A DNA stretch of 64,000 nt from the NCBI RefSeq assembly GCF_003990725.2, contig NZ_CP030064.1, positions 1,736,001-1,800,000 of the forward strand, in the 5' to 3' direction. This stretch comes from Halorubrum sp. PV6 (GTDB lineage: Archaea; Halobacteriota; Halobacteria; Halobacteriales; Haloferacaceae). The notes under the pieces are model-generated. The model did not search any database, had not been told where the DNA came from, and was given only the letters and a program-made list of their open reading frames with translations. This document shows, piece by piece, positions 27,360 to 35,250 of this stretch. Position numbers and translations under genes: made by a program. Positions within the stretch are counted from its first letter, which is position 1. The number at the start of each line of letters is the position of its first letter.

Positions 27360-28835
27360 TCACACGAAGTCGCTCAGCCCGGCCTGTCCGTCGTCCTCGG
27401 AATCGTCGTCGCCGGCTGGCTCGTCGGTGGCGTCGCGCTCGTCGCCAGCGGTCGACTCGTCGCGCTCCGCGCCGGCATCGTCGGCCGCATCGTCGATCGC
27501 TGCCGTCTGTCGTCCCCCGGCAAAGGCACCCTCGGCGTTGTCCTCCATCTGCTCGTCCCGAAGGTTCTGCGCGTCCTCGACGACTGATTCAACCTTGTTC
27601 GTCGACTCGCCAGAGCCGGTGACGAACGCGACTCCCGCTTCGTCGAGGTCGTAGGCGGCCGCCATCGCGATCGTCAGTTCGCGGGGCTTGCAGTGGTGGG
27701 TGATCGCTTTCAGGAACGGGAGCACTTCCCGGCGCGCGGTCGCGACGCTACAGCCGCTGGCGGCGGCAATCTGTCCGACGACTTCGTCGGCGGTCGCGTC
27801 CGAGGAACTCCAGAACTGCGGGCGGCCGTAGCGCGTCCACCCGCCCTTTGTCCCGTCGCGTGCGGCGGCGACGCCGGCAGCGGCGTTGTCGGTGGCGTAG
27901 CGCCAGTAGGTGTAGTTTTGCGTGGCGCGGACGCGGCCCAGCCACACGTCGGCGTTCGCGAGGAAGTCGTACGCCCGGACCTCCTCGCCCGAATCGTACA
28001 CGTCGAGGACGTTGTTCTCGATCCACTTGGTGAGGTCGTCGGGCGTCTCGTCGACCGCGTACGCCGACTGCAGCGCCTCCTCTGCGGACTCCTCTTTTAA
28101 TACCGCATCGAGAAACGGGAAGAGTCCGAGCGCCTTATCGCGGTCGCCGGTGACGACATCTTCGAGCGATATCGACGCTCGCCCCTCCGTCGCCGCCTGA
28201 AGATCGTTGATCGCGCCGCGGAGGTCGCCGCGGTTGCGCTCGGCGATGCGTTCGAGCGCGTCCGACTCGAACTCGATGTCCTCCCTCCGGCAGATATCCC
28301 GCAGAACGGGGACGATGGAGCGTGCAGAGACATCGCGGAACTCGATTTCTTGGGTGGCGCTCCGGAGCCCGCGGGCCATGTCGTAGTAGTCGTTCGCGAT
28401 GAGGACGATGGGCTGGCCCGACTCCTTGACCAGTTTCGTTATCGCGCTCGCGCCGCCGCGGTCGTAGTTGCCGTGGATGTTGTCGGCCTCGTCTAAGATG
28501 ACGAGCTGTCGGGAGGCGGTGTCGCCCCCGGCCGCGCCGCCGCCGGCCGCGCTCCCGCCGAGGGTGGCGTTGCGGGCGGCTCGGCCGGCGAACCGCTCGA
28601 TGACGTCGGCGGTGCGTTGGTCGGAGGCGTTCAGTTCGACCGTCTCCCAGCCCATGTCGTTTGCGAGCGCGTGGGCCGCGCTCGTCTTCCCGACCCCCGG
28701 ACTCCCGTGGAGGACGACGGCCTCGCGGTGGTCGTCCCACGAGCGTGCCCAGTCTGCGAACGCGTCGCGGGCCTTGTCGTTGCCGCGGACCTCCGAGAGC
28801 GTGCTCGGGCGGTACCGCTCGGTCCAATCGGCCAT
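27360..28835 (-). CDS. rfcL: Replication factor C large subunit
   Basis: 491 residues. Part of the clamp loader that opens PCNA. Walker A GSPGVGKT (44-51), Walker B LVILDEADNI, and the clamp-loader helical collar after about residue 230. An acidic, probably disordered tail (about 415-482) ends in QAGLSDFV, a PCNA-interacting peptide variant. The AAG-rich insert near residues 95-105 (GGSAAGGGAAGG) is a haloarchaeal loop expansion. Single gene. Confidence 0.95.
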   Translation of the reverse strand: MADWTERYRPSTLSEVRGNDKARDAFADWARSWDDHREAVVLHGSPGVGKTSAAHALANDMGWETVELNASDQRTADVIERFAGRAARNATLGGSAAGGGAAGGDTASRQLVILDEADNIHGNYDRGGASAITKLVKESGQPIVLIANDYYDMARGLRSATQEIEFRDVSARSIVPVLRDICRREDIEFESDALERIAERNRGDLRGAINDLQAATEGRASISLEDVVTGDRDKALGLFPFLDAVLKEESAEEALQSAYAVDETPDDLTKWIENNVLDVYDSGEEVRAYDFLANADVWLGRVRATQNYTYWRYATDNAAAGVAAARDGTKGGWTRYGRPQFWSSSDATADEVVGQIAAASGCSVATARREVLPFLKAITHHCKPRELTIAMAAAYDLDEAGVAFVTGSGESTNKVESVVEDAQNLRDEQMEDNAEGAFAGGRQTAAIDDAADDAGAERDESTAGDERDATDEPAGDDDSEDDGQAGLSDFV

Positions 28836-28969
28836 TACCGATGGAAGGAGCGAGCCGCGTTTAGTGGTTGCGGAGCGGGGCCTGCCTCGGGCGCCCGACG
28901 GTCCGGGCGTTTCCGGCGGCGAATCGTGGCCGGCCCGTCGACCGTGTGTCGGGTAGCCTCCGCGAACGC

Positions 28970-30067
28970 TCAGTCAGCCGCGAGGACCGTCTCGTTGTCG
29001 AGCGCGGGCCGGCCGACCAAGCGGTCGAACGAGAGCGGGCCGGACCCGAGGGTGAAGACGGCGGAGGCCATCCCGAACAGCGCGACGTGGGCGAGAACGG
29101 GGTCGTCCGGCAGGCCGAACAGCGTCGTCGTGAACAACACGAACGAGAGCGCGGCCGCGCCGCGGGTGAAGAACCCGGCGATGAGCGCGAGGCCGACCGC
29201 GATCTCCGTGACGCCGGCGCCGACGACCCATAGTCCCGGATCGACGGGGACGACCGACGTGAGGTCGTACTTCTCGACGACGAGCAGCGCCCTACCGGGG
29301 TCCGCGAGCTTCTCGATGAGCCCGAGGTAGACGAACGTGACGCCCATGCCGACGCGCAAGACCGTCGGGACGTATCGGCGCAGCGGGCCGACCACGGCGT
29401 CGAGCGACGACTTGAGGCGGTGAACCGGATCGATGCGGCCGTAGTACGAGCCCGGCGTACTCGCGACCGCGAGCAGCATGTCGTCGGCGCTCGGCCGACC
29501 GCCTCCGAGTATCGCGAGCGCGACCAACACCGGGACGTACTCCATCGCGATGACGACGCCGGGGGCGACCGCGAGGAGGACCCACGCGTACGTCAGCAGT
29601 CCCACCGTCGCGACGAGCCGCGTCGCGAGGCCGAAGAGGGTGAAAAAGCCCAGTCCGATGAACAACACCCGAAGGAACGGGCTCGCCCCGGTGTCGAACG
29701 CGAGCGTCGGCGCGAAGAGGTACCCCTGAAAGCCGGCGCCGACGAGCGGGAGCCCGATCGCGAGCCGGAGCATCCACGGGACGAGGTCGGCGTACCCGGC
29801 GAGCTTCTCTCGGAGGACGACCACGTCGGTGATCGTCGGCCGCACCCAGAGGTACACGGCGAGTCCGGCGACCGCGGCGAGTCCGGCGACCGCGAACACT
29901 GCGGCGTTTATCGGCTCGGCCAACACGTCGAGGGTGAACCGCACCGCGTCGATCGGGTCTCCCGTGTCGTCGGTGACGTAGTCGACGTGGGCCGCGACCG
30001 GACGCGCGACGAGGGTCCCGAGCAAGATCAGCGCGGTCAGGGCGGCTGGTCGAGGGCGGACGGACAT
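28970..30067 (-). CDS. DoxX-like multi-pass membrane protein
   Basis: 365 residues from ATG complement 30065-30067 (MSVRPRPAALTALILLGTLVARPVAAHVDYV). An N-terminal signal or first membrane helix is followed by about eight more hydrophobic segments. The C-terminal half (TVLRVGMGVTFVYLGLIEKLADPGRALLVVEKYDL ... EIAVGLALIAGFFTRGAAALSFVLFTTTLFGLPDDPVLAHVALFGMASAVF) fits DoxX/SURF4-type proteins. Possible quinone or redox role, unproven. It is the last chromosomal gene before the integrated element. Confidence 0.8.
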   Translation of the reverse strand: MSVRPRPAALTALILLGTLVARPVAAHVDYVTDDTGDPIDAVRFTLDVLAEPINAAVFAVAGLAAVAGLAVYLWVRPTITDVVVLREKLAGYADLVPWMLRLAIGLPLVGAGFQGYLFAPTLAFDTGASPFLRVLFIGLGFFTLFGLATRLVATVGLLTYAWVLLAVAPGVVIAMEYVPVLVALAILGGGRPSADDMLLAVASTPGSYYGRIDPVHRLKSSLDAVVGPLRRYVPTVLRVGMGVTFVYLGLIEKLADPGRALLVVEKYDLTSVVPVDPGLWVVGAGVTEIAVGLALIAGFFTRGAAALSFVLFTTTLFGLPDDPVLAHVALFGMASAVFTLGSGPLSFDRLVGRPALDNETVLAAD

Positions 30068-30249
30068 ACCTCTGCTACGGCCTGAACACACCTAACGCTG
30101 TTTCCTCATAGACGTTCGGTAGGAACTCTGAGAGGGTGGTTCTGTCTCGGGCCGCTCGCCGAAATCGAGAGACGAAACGGCGATGAAAATCGGCGTGTGA
30201 GAAGGTCGGAAACGCAGCGAGGCTCGACAGATTGGCTTCGCGTGAAAAG

Positions 30250-30268
30250 TTCGTATGGGACCGCTGAG
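30250..30268. repeat. attL: left direct repeat of the element
   Basis: TTCGTATGGGACCGCTGAG, identical to 47868-47886. The flanking bases (CGTGAAAAG here, CGTGTAAAAT at the other end) are also similar, so the core may be slightly longer with one indel. Confidence 0.85.
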
Positions 30269-30288
30269 CGGCCGTCATACGGGCTATT

Positions 30289-30312
30289 CGCTTCGCTTAT
30301 CGCTTCGTTTAT
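30289..30312. repeat. Tandem 12-base repeats next to attL
   Basis: CGCTTCGCTTAT followed directly by CGCTTCGTTTAT (11 of 12 identical), lying between attL and the recombinase stop. Their position suits integrase arm-binding sites; this is inference. Confidence 0.4.
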
Positions 30313-31412
30313 CATTGTAAATCCTCAAACTGTGTGCGTCGGTTCTCTAAGCGTTTCATCTCCGCACTGAAGTCGTAGTGCTGCCGCACGGTCTCCGGCG
30401 TCGCGTCGACGCGTTCGGCCACGTCCTCGACCGAGATCCCCTGCTCCCGCATGTTGGATATCGCCCCCGTCCGGATGCGGTGGGGCGAGTGGGTCGACGG
30501 ACAGCCGCTCTCGTGGCCGTGTTCCAAGAACTCGCAATCGTCCGTGTCGCGGTCGTGGGGACAGCCGCCGATCAGGCAGGGCTGTGTCATCATGTACATC
30601 CACCGGCGGACACTCGCGTCCGTCGGGCGCCCCTGAACCGTCGTCACGAGCGGCTCGCGGCCCGCGTCGTCGGTCTTGTCGATCCGCTTCGTCTCGATGT
30701 AGTCGCGGAGTACCTGAACCTCCTCAGCCGTGAGCGAGACGACGCGCTGGCTCTTCAGGTGGTTCTTGAGCCGCGTTCCGGACTCCGGGCGGCTCACCAT
30801 GTACAGGTGCGGGCCGATCTCGTCGGGGAGGTTCTCCGGCTCCTCGCCGATCTCCCGCAGGCGCTCTTCCTTGAGATCGCCGTCGAGCGAGAGGTCTCGG
30901 AGGTCGATCGCTCGGAGGTCGCTGTAGCGGAACGCGAAGCGCCACATCAGGAGCATGACGACGTGGTCGCGGCTCGCGTACTCGAAGCGCTCCAGATGCG
31001 CGAGGATCTCCCGAGCCCGAGCCGGGGCGATCTTCTCCGTGTTGGTCTGCTCGTCGGCCGTCGCCGTCGGCTTGAGCAGTTGGACCTTGTCGGGCATCTC
31101 CGGCTCGGTCGCTTCGATCGCGACCAGGAACTCGAAGAACTTCTTGAGCGTCCCGAACTCGTTGTTCAGCGTCGTCTTGTTACACGACTCCTGTCGGTGT
31201 GCGAGGTACTCCTGGAGCGTCCGGCCGTCGACGTCGTTGATGTTCAGGATCTCCTCGGCTTCGAGCCAGCGCACGAGGCGCATCAGGCGGTCGCGGTAGC
31301 TCCGGAGCGTCTGCTCGGTGCTGTCCGTTTCCCGCTTCGAGAGGAAGCGGTCGACCGCCGACCGGGGCGGTATCGGACGGAGCCCGTCCCCGCTTTCGGC
31401 GCCGAGGCTCAC
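30312..31412 (-). CDS. Tyrosine recombinase / integrase of the element
   Basis: 366 residues from GTG complement 31410-31412; this GTG overlaps the stop of the upstream zinc protein (GTGA), which decides the start. An N-terminal SAM-like core-binding domain (about 20-110, TLRSYRDRLMRLVRWLEAEEI) precedes the catalytic domain with the first arginine in FRYSDLRAIDLRDL, the HxxR box in HSPHRIRTGAI and the late RVDATPETVRQHYDF holding the nucleophile tyrosine. It lies beside attL, as expected for an enzyme that integrates at tRNA-Pro. Last gene of an operon starting at 32330. Confidence 0.9.
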   Translation of the reverse strand: MSLGAESGDGLRPIPPRSAVDRFLSKRETDSTEQTLRSYRDRLMRLVRWLEAEEILNINDVDGRTLQEYLAHRQESCNKTTLNNEFGTLKKFFEFLVAIEATEPEMPDKVQLLKPTATADEQTNTEKIAPARAREILAHLERFEYASRDHVVMLLMWRFAFRYSDLRAIDLRDLSLDGDLKEERLREIGEEPENLPDEIGPHLYMVSRPESGTRLKNHLKSQRVVSLTAEEVQVLRDYIETKRIDKTDDAGREPLVTTVQGRPTDASVRRWMYMMTQPCLIGGCPHDRDTDDCEFLEHGHESGCPSTHSPHRIRTGAISNMREQGISVEDVAERVDATPETVRQHYDFSAEMKRLENRRTQFEDLQ

Positions 31413-31537
31413 GAGCCGAGCCCCCGCGTGGCCACCCGGTCCGACGTGCGACAGCCGCAGCCCGGACAGGTGTTCCCGTTGACGAACCGATCGACGAGGA
31501 TCCCGCAGTTCCGGCAGCGCCACAGCTTCCGGCTCAC
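31409..31537 (-). CDS. 42-residue zinc-ribbon protein
   Basis: Frame from GTG complement 31535-31537: it begins SRKLWRCRNCGILVDRF after the initiator and continues NGNTCPGCGCRTSD. CRNC and CPGC pairs form a compact zinc ribbon (rubredoxin-like knuckles). Start and stop overlap both neighbours (GTGA on each side), which is good evidence that this very short frame is translated. Probably DNA- or protein-binding; exact role unknown. Confidence 0.65.
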   Translation of the reverse strand: MSRKLWRCRNCGILVDRFVNGNTCPGCGCRTSDRVATRGLGS

Positions 31538-31698
31538 GGCGCGACCACCTCCCCCCGGAGGAATCGCTCGGGCGCGATGCCCGCCTGTCGGCGGGCCATG
31601 TCCACGGCGGCCGCGTCGGTCGCGAGCACGCTCGCCTCGACGCGTTCGAGGCGCGTGCCCTCGGGCGTCAGCAGCCGGACGGTCGCGCGGCGGATCAC
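31534..31698 (-). CDS. 54-residue protein, unknown
   Basis: From GTG complement 31696-31698: begins VIRRATVRLLTPEGTRLERV and ends FLRGEVVAP. The first part forms a beta hairpin pattern followed by a helix (ATDAAAVDMARRQAG). Its stop overlaps the start of the zinc ribbon gene and its start overlaps the previous small gene, so it is part of the coupled operon. No recognised family. Confidence 0.55.
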   Translation of the reverse strand: MIRRATVRLLTPEGTRLERVEASVLATDAAAVDMARRQAGIAPERFLRGEVVAP

Positions 31699-31814
31699 CG
31701 CCAACCCTCCGCGGCCTGCCGCAGGCTCACGTCGTCGAGGCGGCCCGCCAGCACGTCGCGGGCGTCGAAGCCCGCTCGGTCGCGGGCGGGCTCAGCGCGG
31801 CGCTCGCGCGTCAT
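31695..31814 (-). CDS. 39-residue peptide, unknown
   Basis: From ATG complement 31812-31814: begins MTRERRAEPARDRAGFDARD and ends AAEGWR. Strongly charged, probably helical. ATGA overlap with the PadR-like gene upstream and a four-base overlap with the next gene. Translation is supported only by this coupling. Confidence 0.5.
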   Translation of the reverse strand: MTRERRAEPARDRAGFDARDVLAGRLDDVSLRQAAEGWR

Positions 31815-32152
31815 GCGTCGCCCTCGCTCACGGTCTCGGTCTCGCCGGCGGTCCACGCGTCGTGTTTCGCGAGAGCGTCGCGGGCCGCGTCGGTGAGCGC
31901 GTAGTCGTTCGTCCGGCGATTGCGCTCGGTCTTCTCGATCAGTCCCTTCTCGACGAGCTGGTCAAGGTTGGGGTAGAGGCGGCCGTGGCTCACGTCGACG
32001 CCGTAGTACGCCTCCAGTCCGGCGCGGATCGCGGTTCCCTTGCGGTGGTCCTCGCGATCGAGTGTTCGAAGAATATCCCGCTGGAACGCGGTGAGACCGG
32101 CGAGCCCGTCCGGCTCGTCGTCGTCGCGTTCGTCGGCGATGACGCTACGCAT
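31811..32152 (-). CDS. PadR-like winged-helix regulator
   Basis: 113 residues from ATG complement 32150-32152 (MRSVIADERDDDEPDGLAGLTAFQRDILRTLD). The wing-helix pattern TAIRAGLEAYYGVDVSHGRLYPNLDQLVEKGLIEKTERNRRTNDYALTDAARDAL is typical of PadR proteins (the ..GRLYPNLDQLVEKGLI.. recognition helix). The encoded regulator probably controls its own operon or the divergent genes at 32559. Upstream gene overlaps by eight bases. Confidence 0.85.
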   Translation of the reverse strand: MRSVIADERDDDEPDGLAGLTAFQRDILRTLDREDHRKGTAIRAGLEAYYGVDVSHGRLYPNLDQLVEKGLIEKTERNRRTNDYALTDAARDALAKHDAWTAGETETVSEGDA

Positions 32153-32330
32153 CGCGCACCTCCACGTCGCGGCGCTCGGCGAGCGGCTTCGCCGCACAGT
32201 CGGCGCACAGGTGGCGTTTCACCTGCGCGCAGAACCCGTCGGCCGGGTCGCCGCAGATCTCGCAGCCGCCGTCGTTGTGTCCGCTCGGTTCCTCGGTCGT
32301 CGCGCAGGGCTTATGCCCCGCAGTTGCCAT
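32145..32330 (-). CDS. Small zinc-finger protein
   Basis: 61 residues from ATG complement 32328-32330 (MATAGHKPCATTEEPSGHND); an ATG nine bases upstream is an alternative. CEICGDPADGFCAQVKRHLCADCA supplies two CxxC pairs plus another cysteine, suggesting one treble-clef zinc site. First gene of the integrase operon, starting just downstream of the palindrome at 32341-32363. Confidence 0.65.
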   Translation of the reverse strand: MATAGHKPCATTEEPSGHNDGGCEICGDPADGFCAQVKRHLCADCAAKPLAERRDVEVRDA

Positions 32331-32340
32331 CGTCAGCATG

Positions 32341-32363
32341 GTTCTGTGGTTTCAGCACAGAAC
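32341..32363. promoter_or_regulatory. Perfect 8-7-8 inverted repeat, operator candidate
   Basis: GTTCTGTG and CACAGAAC separated by GTTTCAG. It lies 10 bases upstream of the first gene of the integrase operon, in the regulatory region shared with the divergent winged-helix genes, so it could be the operator of the PadR-like or the phiH1-type repressor. Confidence 0.5.
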
Positions 32364-32497
32364 CCGACCCGGCCGGGCGTTGCACCGCCGCGGCCGGGAT
32401 CCTACATTTTCTCACACTGCCGAGAGTCTCTCACTCGGGCTCCGTGGCTACACCAAGTGAGCGATATAACTTATAGTTTATCGTGCCTACCCTGATT

Positions 32498-32510
32498 TGT
32501 TCTCTGAACA
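32498..32510. promoter_or_regulatory. 5-3-5 inverted repeat, second operator candidate
   Basis: TGTTC-TCT-GAACA, about 50 bases before the rightward gene at 32559. It shares the GTTC...GAAC ends with the larger palindrome at 32341, which suggests binding by the same protein. Confidence 0.4.
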
Positions 32511-32558
32511 TCTTATTATTATCCAATGTAATAGATACTAGCACCTCCATGGTCCGAT

Positions 32559-32900
32559 ATGAGATATTCTGGTGACTGGATGACCCTCGTCGACGATCGT
32601 ATTCTAGAATATCTTCACGAGAATGAGACAGGCTCCCCGAAGAAGATGAAAGACGAAGGTCCAATTCGATATTCCGACGCGTACATCGGTAGACGCTGTA
32701 AGCGCTTGGCGGAGGAAGGGCTTGTCCGACATCTAGGCAACGCCGTGTATACGATTACTGACGACGGTGAGGCCTATCTAGACGGTCGGCTCGACACCGA
32801 AGACTGGCGCTACATTGAGGACGACGCCGACGACGTAAGCGTGGACAGCACGACCGATCGGGAGCCCGGAAACTCGCCCGCAAACGGAGGGCCGATGTGA
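32559..32900 (+). CDS. Winged-helix repressor resembling halovirus phiH1 repressor
   Basis: 113 residues, MRYSGDWMTLVDDRILEYLHENETGSPKKMKDEG. The sequence DWMTLVDDRILEYL, IGRRCKRLAEEGLVRHLGNAVYTITDDGEAYLDGRLD is the haloarchaeal phiH1-type repressor pattern (winged helix with a GxxYxITxxGxxYL wing). It overlaps the next winged-helix gene by four bases. It probably represses the integrase operon or itself, by analogy with provirus lysogeny control. Confidence 0.8.
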   Translation: MRYSGDWMTLVDDRILEYLHENETGSPKKMKDEGPIRYSDAYIGRRCKRLAEEGLVRHLGNAVYTITDDGEAYLDGRLDTEDWRYIEDDADDVSVDSTTDREPGNSPANGGPM

Positions 32901-33232
32901 TGCGGTTGTCTGCCCCGTGGATGGAGCAGGTCGACGAACGGATCCTCGAACGCCTCGCTGAGCGCGACCGCGACGCGTGGGAGCTAGCGATCGACCTCGA
33001 CGGCGCCGTCTCTGCCGGACGTGTGAGAGAGCGCCTCCACGTCCTCGCTGATGTCGAGTTTGTTGAGCCCTACGAGCGGCAGATAACCGAGGATCGGTCG
33101 GAGAAGTACTGGTCGATCTCGACGTGGGGGACGCTCTACCTCGCCGGTGAAGTCGATCCGAACCTCGACATACCGACACCGAGTCCGCGGCCTAGTTATG
33201 CGACGCGACCAGGAGAGTGGGCGGGGTTTTGA
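32897..33232 (+). CDS. Second winged-helix protein of phiH1-repressor type
   Basis: 111 residues, MMRLSAPWMEQVDERILERLAERDRDAWELAIDLDGAVSAGRVRERLHVLADVEFVEPYER. It has the same WM..VDERILE opening as its upstream neighbour, so the two are likely paralogues, with a more divergent wing (YWSISTWGTLYLAGEVDPNLD). Coupled by ATGA overlap. It is host-like in base composition while the gene immediately after it is AT-rich. Confidence 0.75.
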   Translation: MMRLSAPWMEQVDERILERLAERDRDAWELAIDLDGAVSAGRVRERLHVLADVEFVEPYERQITEDRSEKYWSISTWGTLYLAGEVDPNLDIPTPSPRPSYATRPGEWAGF

Positions 33233-33238
33233 CAAAAC

Positions 33239-33679
33239 GTGACTCTCAATAGTACCGCAGTTGCGTTTCGAATCTTAGAGATTGTCTCGTTGTTACTTCC
33301 GTTAGTATTAATTCTTTTTCAGATCACCATTAGAAATCATCTGGAAGATAGAGTCAAAACTCTCGACTTTTCTCAGGTCGCAATTCTCCTATCGATAGGG
33401 AGCGCAGTAGTACTACTGGTAGTTGCTGGAATCGACGCGATCAATCTGTTATTAGGAAAGCAGTATTCTGAGCAATTGGGCCGTAGCCTCAAGTTTATTC
33501 GACTAGCACTCTGGGTGCTTATTTTGCCTATCGCTCTTTTCTTACTTTCTGCTATTTTTGACGTTTACCGTCAATCAGACCATGAAAACATGACCGATTG
33601 GGTACGTCAGATTTTGAGTACCAAGCCCTCTTTTTCAGAATCCCAGACAGATACAGACGAACAAAACGAAGGATCGTAA
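33239..33679 (+). CDS. Small membrane protein at the start of the AT-rich cargo
   Basis: 146 residues from GTG 33239, seven bases after the regulator. Three hydrophobic segments (about 8-29 FRILEIVSLLLPLVLILFQI, 47-70 VAILLSIGSAVVLLVVAGIDAI, 86-108 FIRLALWVLILPIALFLLSAIF) and a polar tail rich in Ser, Thr, Asp and Gln. No family recognised. Codon and base use are clearly AT-richer than the preceding gene. Position suggests it belongs with the STAS-GHKL genes, but a 285-base gap separates them. Confidence 0.6.
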   Translation: MTLNSTAVAFRILEIVSLLLPLVLILFQITIRNHLEDRVKTLDFSQVAILLSIGSAVVLLVVAGIDAINLLLGKQYSEQLGRSLKFIRLALWVLILPIALFLLSAIFDVYRQSDHENMTDWVRQILSTKPSFSESQTDTDEQNEGS

Positions 33680-33964
33680 ACAGGCAAATGAGACCAATTT
33701 AGACACCACATCTTTTGAAGACCAGCCGGGTAACTCTCCGGTATCGTGGGAACCTTGAGAATTACTGGTTGATCGCAACGCGTGGCTTCGGACACCCTGT
33801 AATTTCGTTGGTGTCAATTTTATTCGCCTGTCTTCCGCCCCTCGACAGATGTATGCGATGCCTCCCAGTTGGTGGTGGGACTCAAGTCATCCTCTAAACG
33901 AGACTCGGAACAGCGTGACAACAATCCGAACAAATTAGTACCGATAATTCAAACCGGATTATGA

Positions 33965-34855
33965 ATGACTTCTACGGTTACTCCGAGCGGGCTTGACGGA
34001 GACGATCTTATCAAACATCTTCAAATTGGTCTAGATACTAAGCACGAACTTCGACGTGAAGCTGACGAGAGTGGTTCTGTAGTTCTTGATCTATCTAGCG
34101 CAAACTGGTTTGCTCCGACGTTCCTAACTCCGGTCTCCGTTGTTTATAATCAGTTAGTAGCCGAGGGCTATGATATCACAGTGCGATACCCAGATAGTTA
34201 TCAGGTAAAGCGATATCTGAAAATGATTGACTTCCCAGAGGGTACTCCGGATCCTCCAGATCGCTACAGGAATACACTACCTCTCTGTTCAATGAATACA
34301 AGCAGAGACGCGGATGCGGTTGATATTGTCTCAGAAAAGATGGGGCAGCTGCTCAAAGACCAGTTCCTCTCTGATTCGGATATTGACCAAGTGATGTGGC
34401 TGAAATACCCTTTCAGCGAGACGATCGACAATGTGGATACCCACTCTAAATGTGACTTTGGCGCTCTTCTCATTCAGAACTATCCTTCAAAGAATTTCTT
34501 TGATTTCTGTATCGCTGATGACGGAATCAGCATTCCAGGGAACTTCGAAGAACACAACATCACCTTCCCTTCAGATGACGAAGCGAATAGAATGGCAATG
34601 GAAGATGGGTACTCAACCCGGCAGACTGACGACGGTAGGCGAGGATTCGGTCTGAGAACGACTGTGGAGATGGTTTGTGACGGTCTGATGGGCGAGGTTC
34701 TAATATCTTCCCGAGACTCGACTCTATCCAGATACAGAAATAATAAAATCACACGAGAGATCAAAAGTCGCTCGTGGAGTGGGACAATATTCGCAGCAAG
34801 GCTCCATCCGCCTAGTGATGATTTCTCTTATATAGAGTATTTAATGCCAGATTAA
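33965..34855 (+). CDS. STAS-like domain fused to GHKL (HATPase) ATPase
   Basis: 296 residues. Residues about 35-95 (VVLDLSSANWFAPTFLTPVSVVYNQLVAEGYDITVRYPDSYQVKRYLKMIDF) have the strand-helix order of a STAS-like domain. Residues about 145-280 form a GHKL ATPase: N box with E152, N156, H160 and S161 (SETIDNVDTHS), G1 box IADDGIS (about 183-189), G2 box GRRGFGLRTT (224-233) and a closing WSGTIFAARL strand. No histidine-phosphorylation domain, transmembrane part or transducer is present, so it is not a normal sensor kinase; it resembles anti-sigma-type switch kinases such as SpoIIAB or RsbW combined with their STAS partner. AT-rich. Substrate and output unknown. Confidence 0.75.
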   Translation: MTSTVTPSGLDGDDLIKHLQIGLDTKHELRREADESGSVVLDLSSANWFAPTFLTPVSVVYNQLVAEGYDITVRYPDSYQVKRYLKMIDFPEGTPDPPDRYRNTLPLCSMNTSRDADAVDIVSEKMGQLLKDQFLSDSDIDQVMWLKYPFSETIDNVDTHSKCDFGALLIQNYPSKNFFDFCIADDGISIPGNFEEHNITFPSDDEANRMAMEDGYSTRQTDDGRRGFGLRTTVEMVCDGLMGEVLISSRDSTLSRYRNNKITREIKSRSWSGTIFAARLHPPSDDFSYIEYLMPD

Positions 34856-34906
34856 AAACCCAAACTGATTTATGCCATCTCGTATGAATGTAGGTTGGGA
34901 AGGCCA

Positions 34907-35158
34907 ATGAGCGACATATACAAGGTGGAACAGGAATCGATCCACCTCCGTCGGCAGGCCAAAGAGATGGTAGACAACGCGGCTGAAGAAGGCTATTCTA
35001 CCATCGATCTGTCCGCTGTCGAGTTTGTCAGTCGCTCGGTTGCTGACGAACTTATCCACAGGTCCGAACAACATGATGTCGAACTTGCCGGCCTCGAAGG
35101 CGATGTCGACATGATGATCGAAGCCGTTTCGGGACAGCTGCGACAGACCGCTGATTGA
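34907..35158 (+). CDS. Stand-alone STAS-like (DUF4325-type) protein
   Basis: 83 residues from ATG 34907. The central STIDLSAVEFVSRSVADELIHRSEQHDVELAGLEGDVDMMIEAVSG matches the STAS/DUF4325 pattern of a conserved DLS strand followed by a switch-loop helix beginning with serines (S47 or S49 in VEFVSRS are candidate phospho-sites, by analogy with SpoIIAA). It starts 51 bases after the STAS-GHKL gene on the same strand, so the two probably act as a kinase-antagonist pair. Confidence 0.7.
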   Translation: MSDIYKVEQESIHLRRQAKEMVDNAAEEGYSTIDLSAVEFVSRSVADELIHRSEQHDVELAGLEGDVDMMIEAVSGQLRQTAD

Positions 35159-35216
35159 GCGGAAACTGAGGTTCGTTGTTTTTCGAACTCCCTAGTCGCT
35201 ACACTGAGGTCCCCAC

Positions 35217-35226
35217 AAAATATATC
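35217..35226 (+). promoter_or_regulatory. TATA box before the small membrane peptide
   Basis: AAAATATATC centred about 29 bases upstream of the ATG at 35251, so the transcript would be essentially leaderless. This is the main support for the small frame that follows. Confidence 0.45.
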
Positions 35227-35250
35227 TTGGTACGGCTACCAGTCAACCGT

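Noticed and set aside
33715-33897. 60-codon frame between the membrane protein and the STAS-GHKL gene
   Set aside because: No start context or recognisable fold; codon use does not look like a gene. It could be a decayed remnant.
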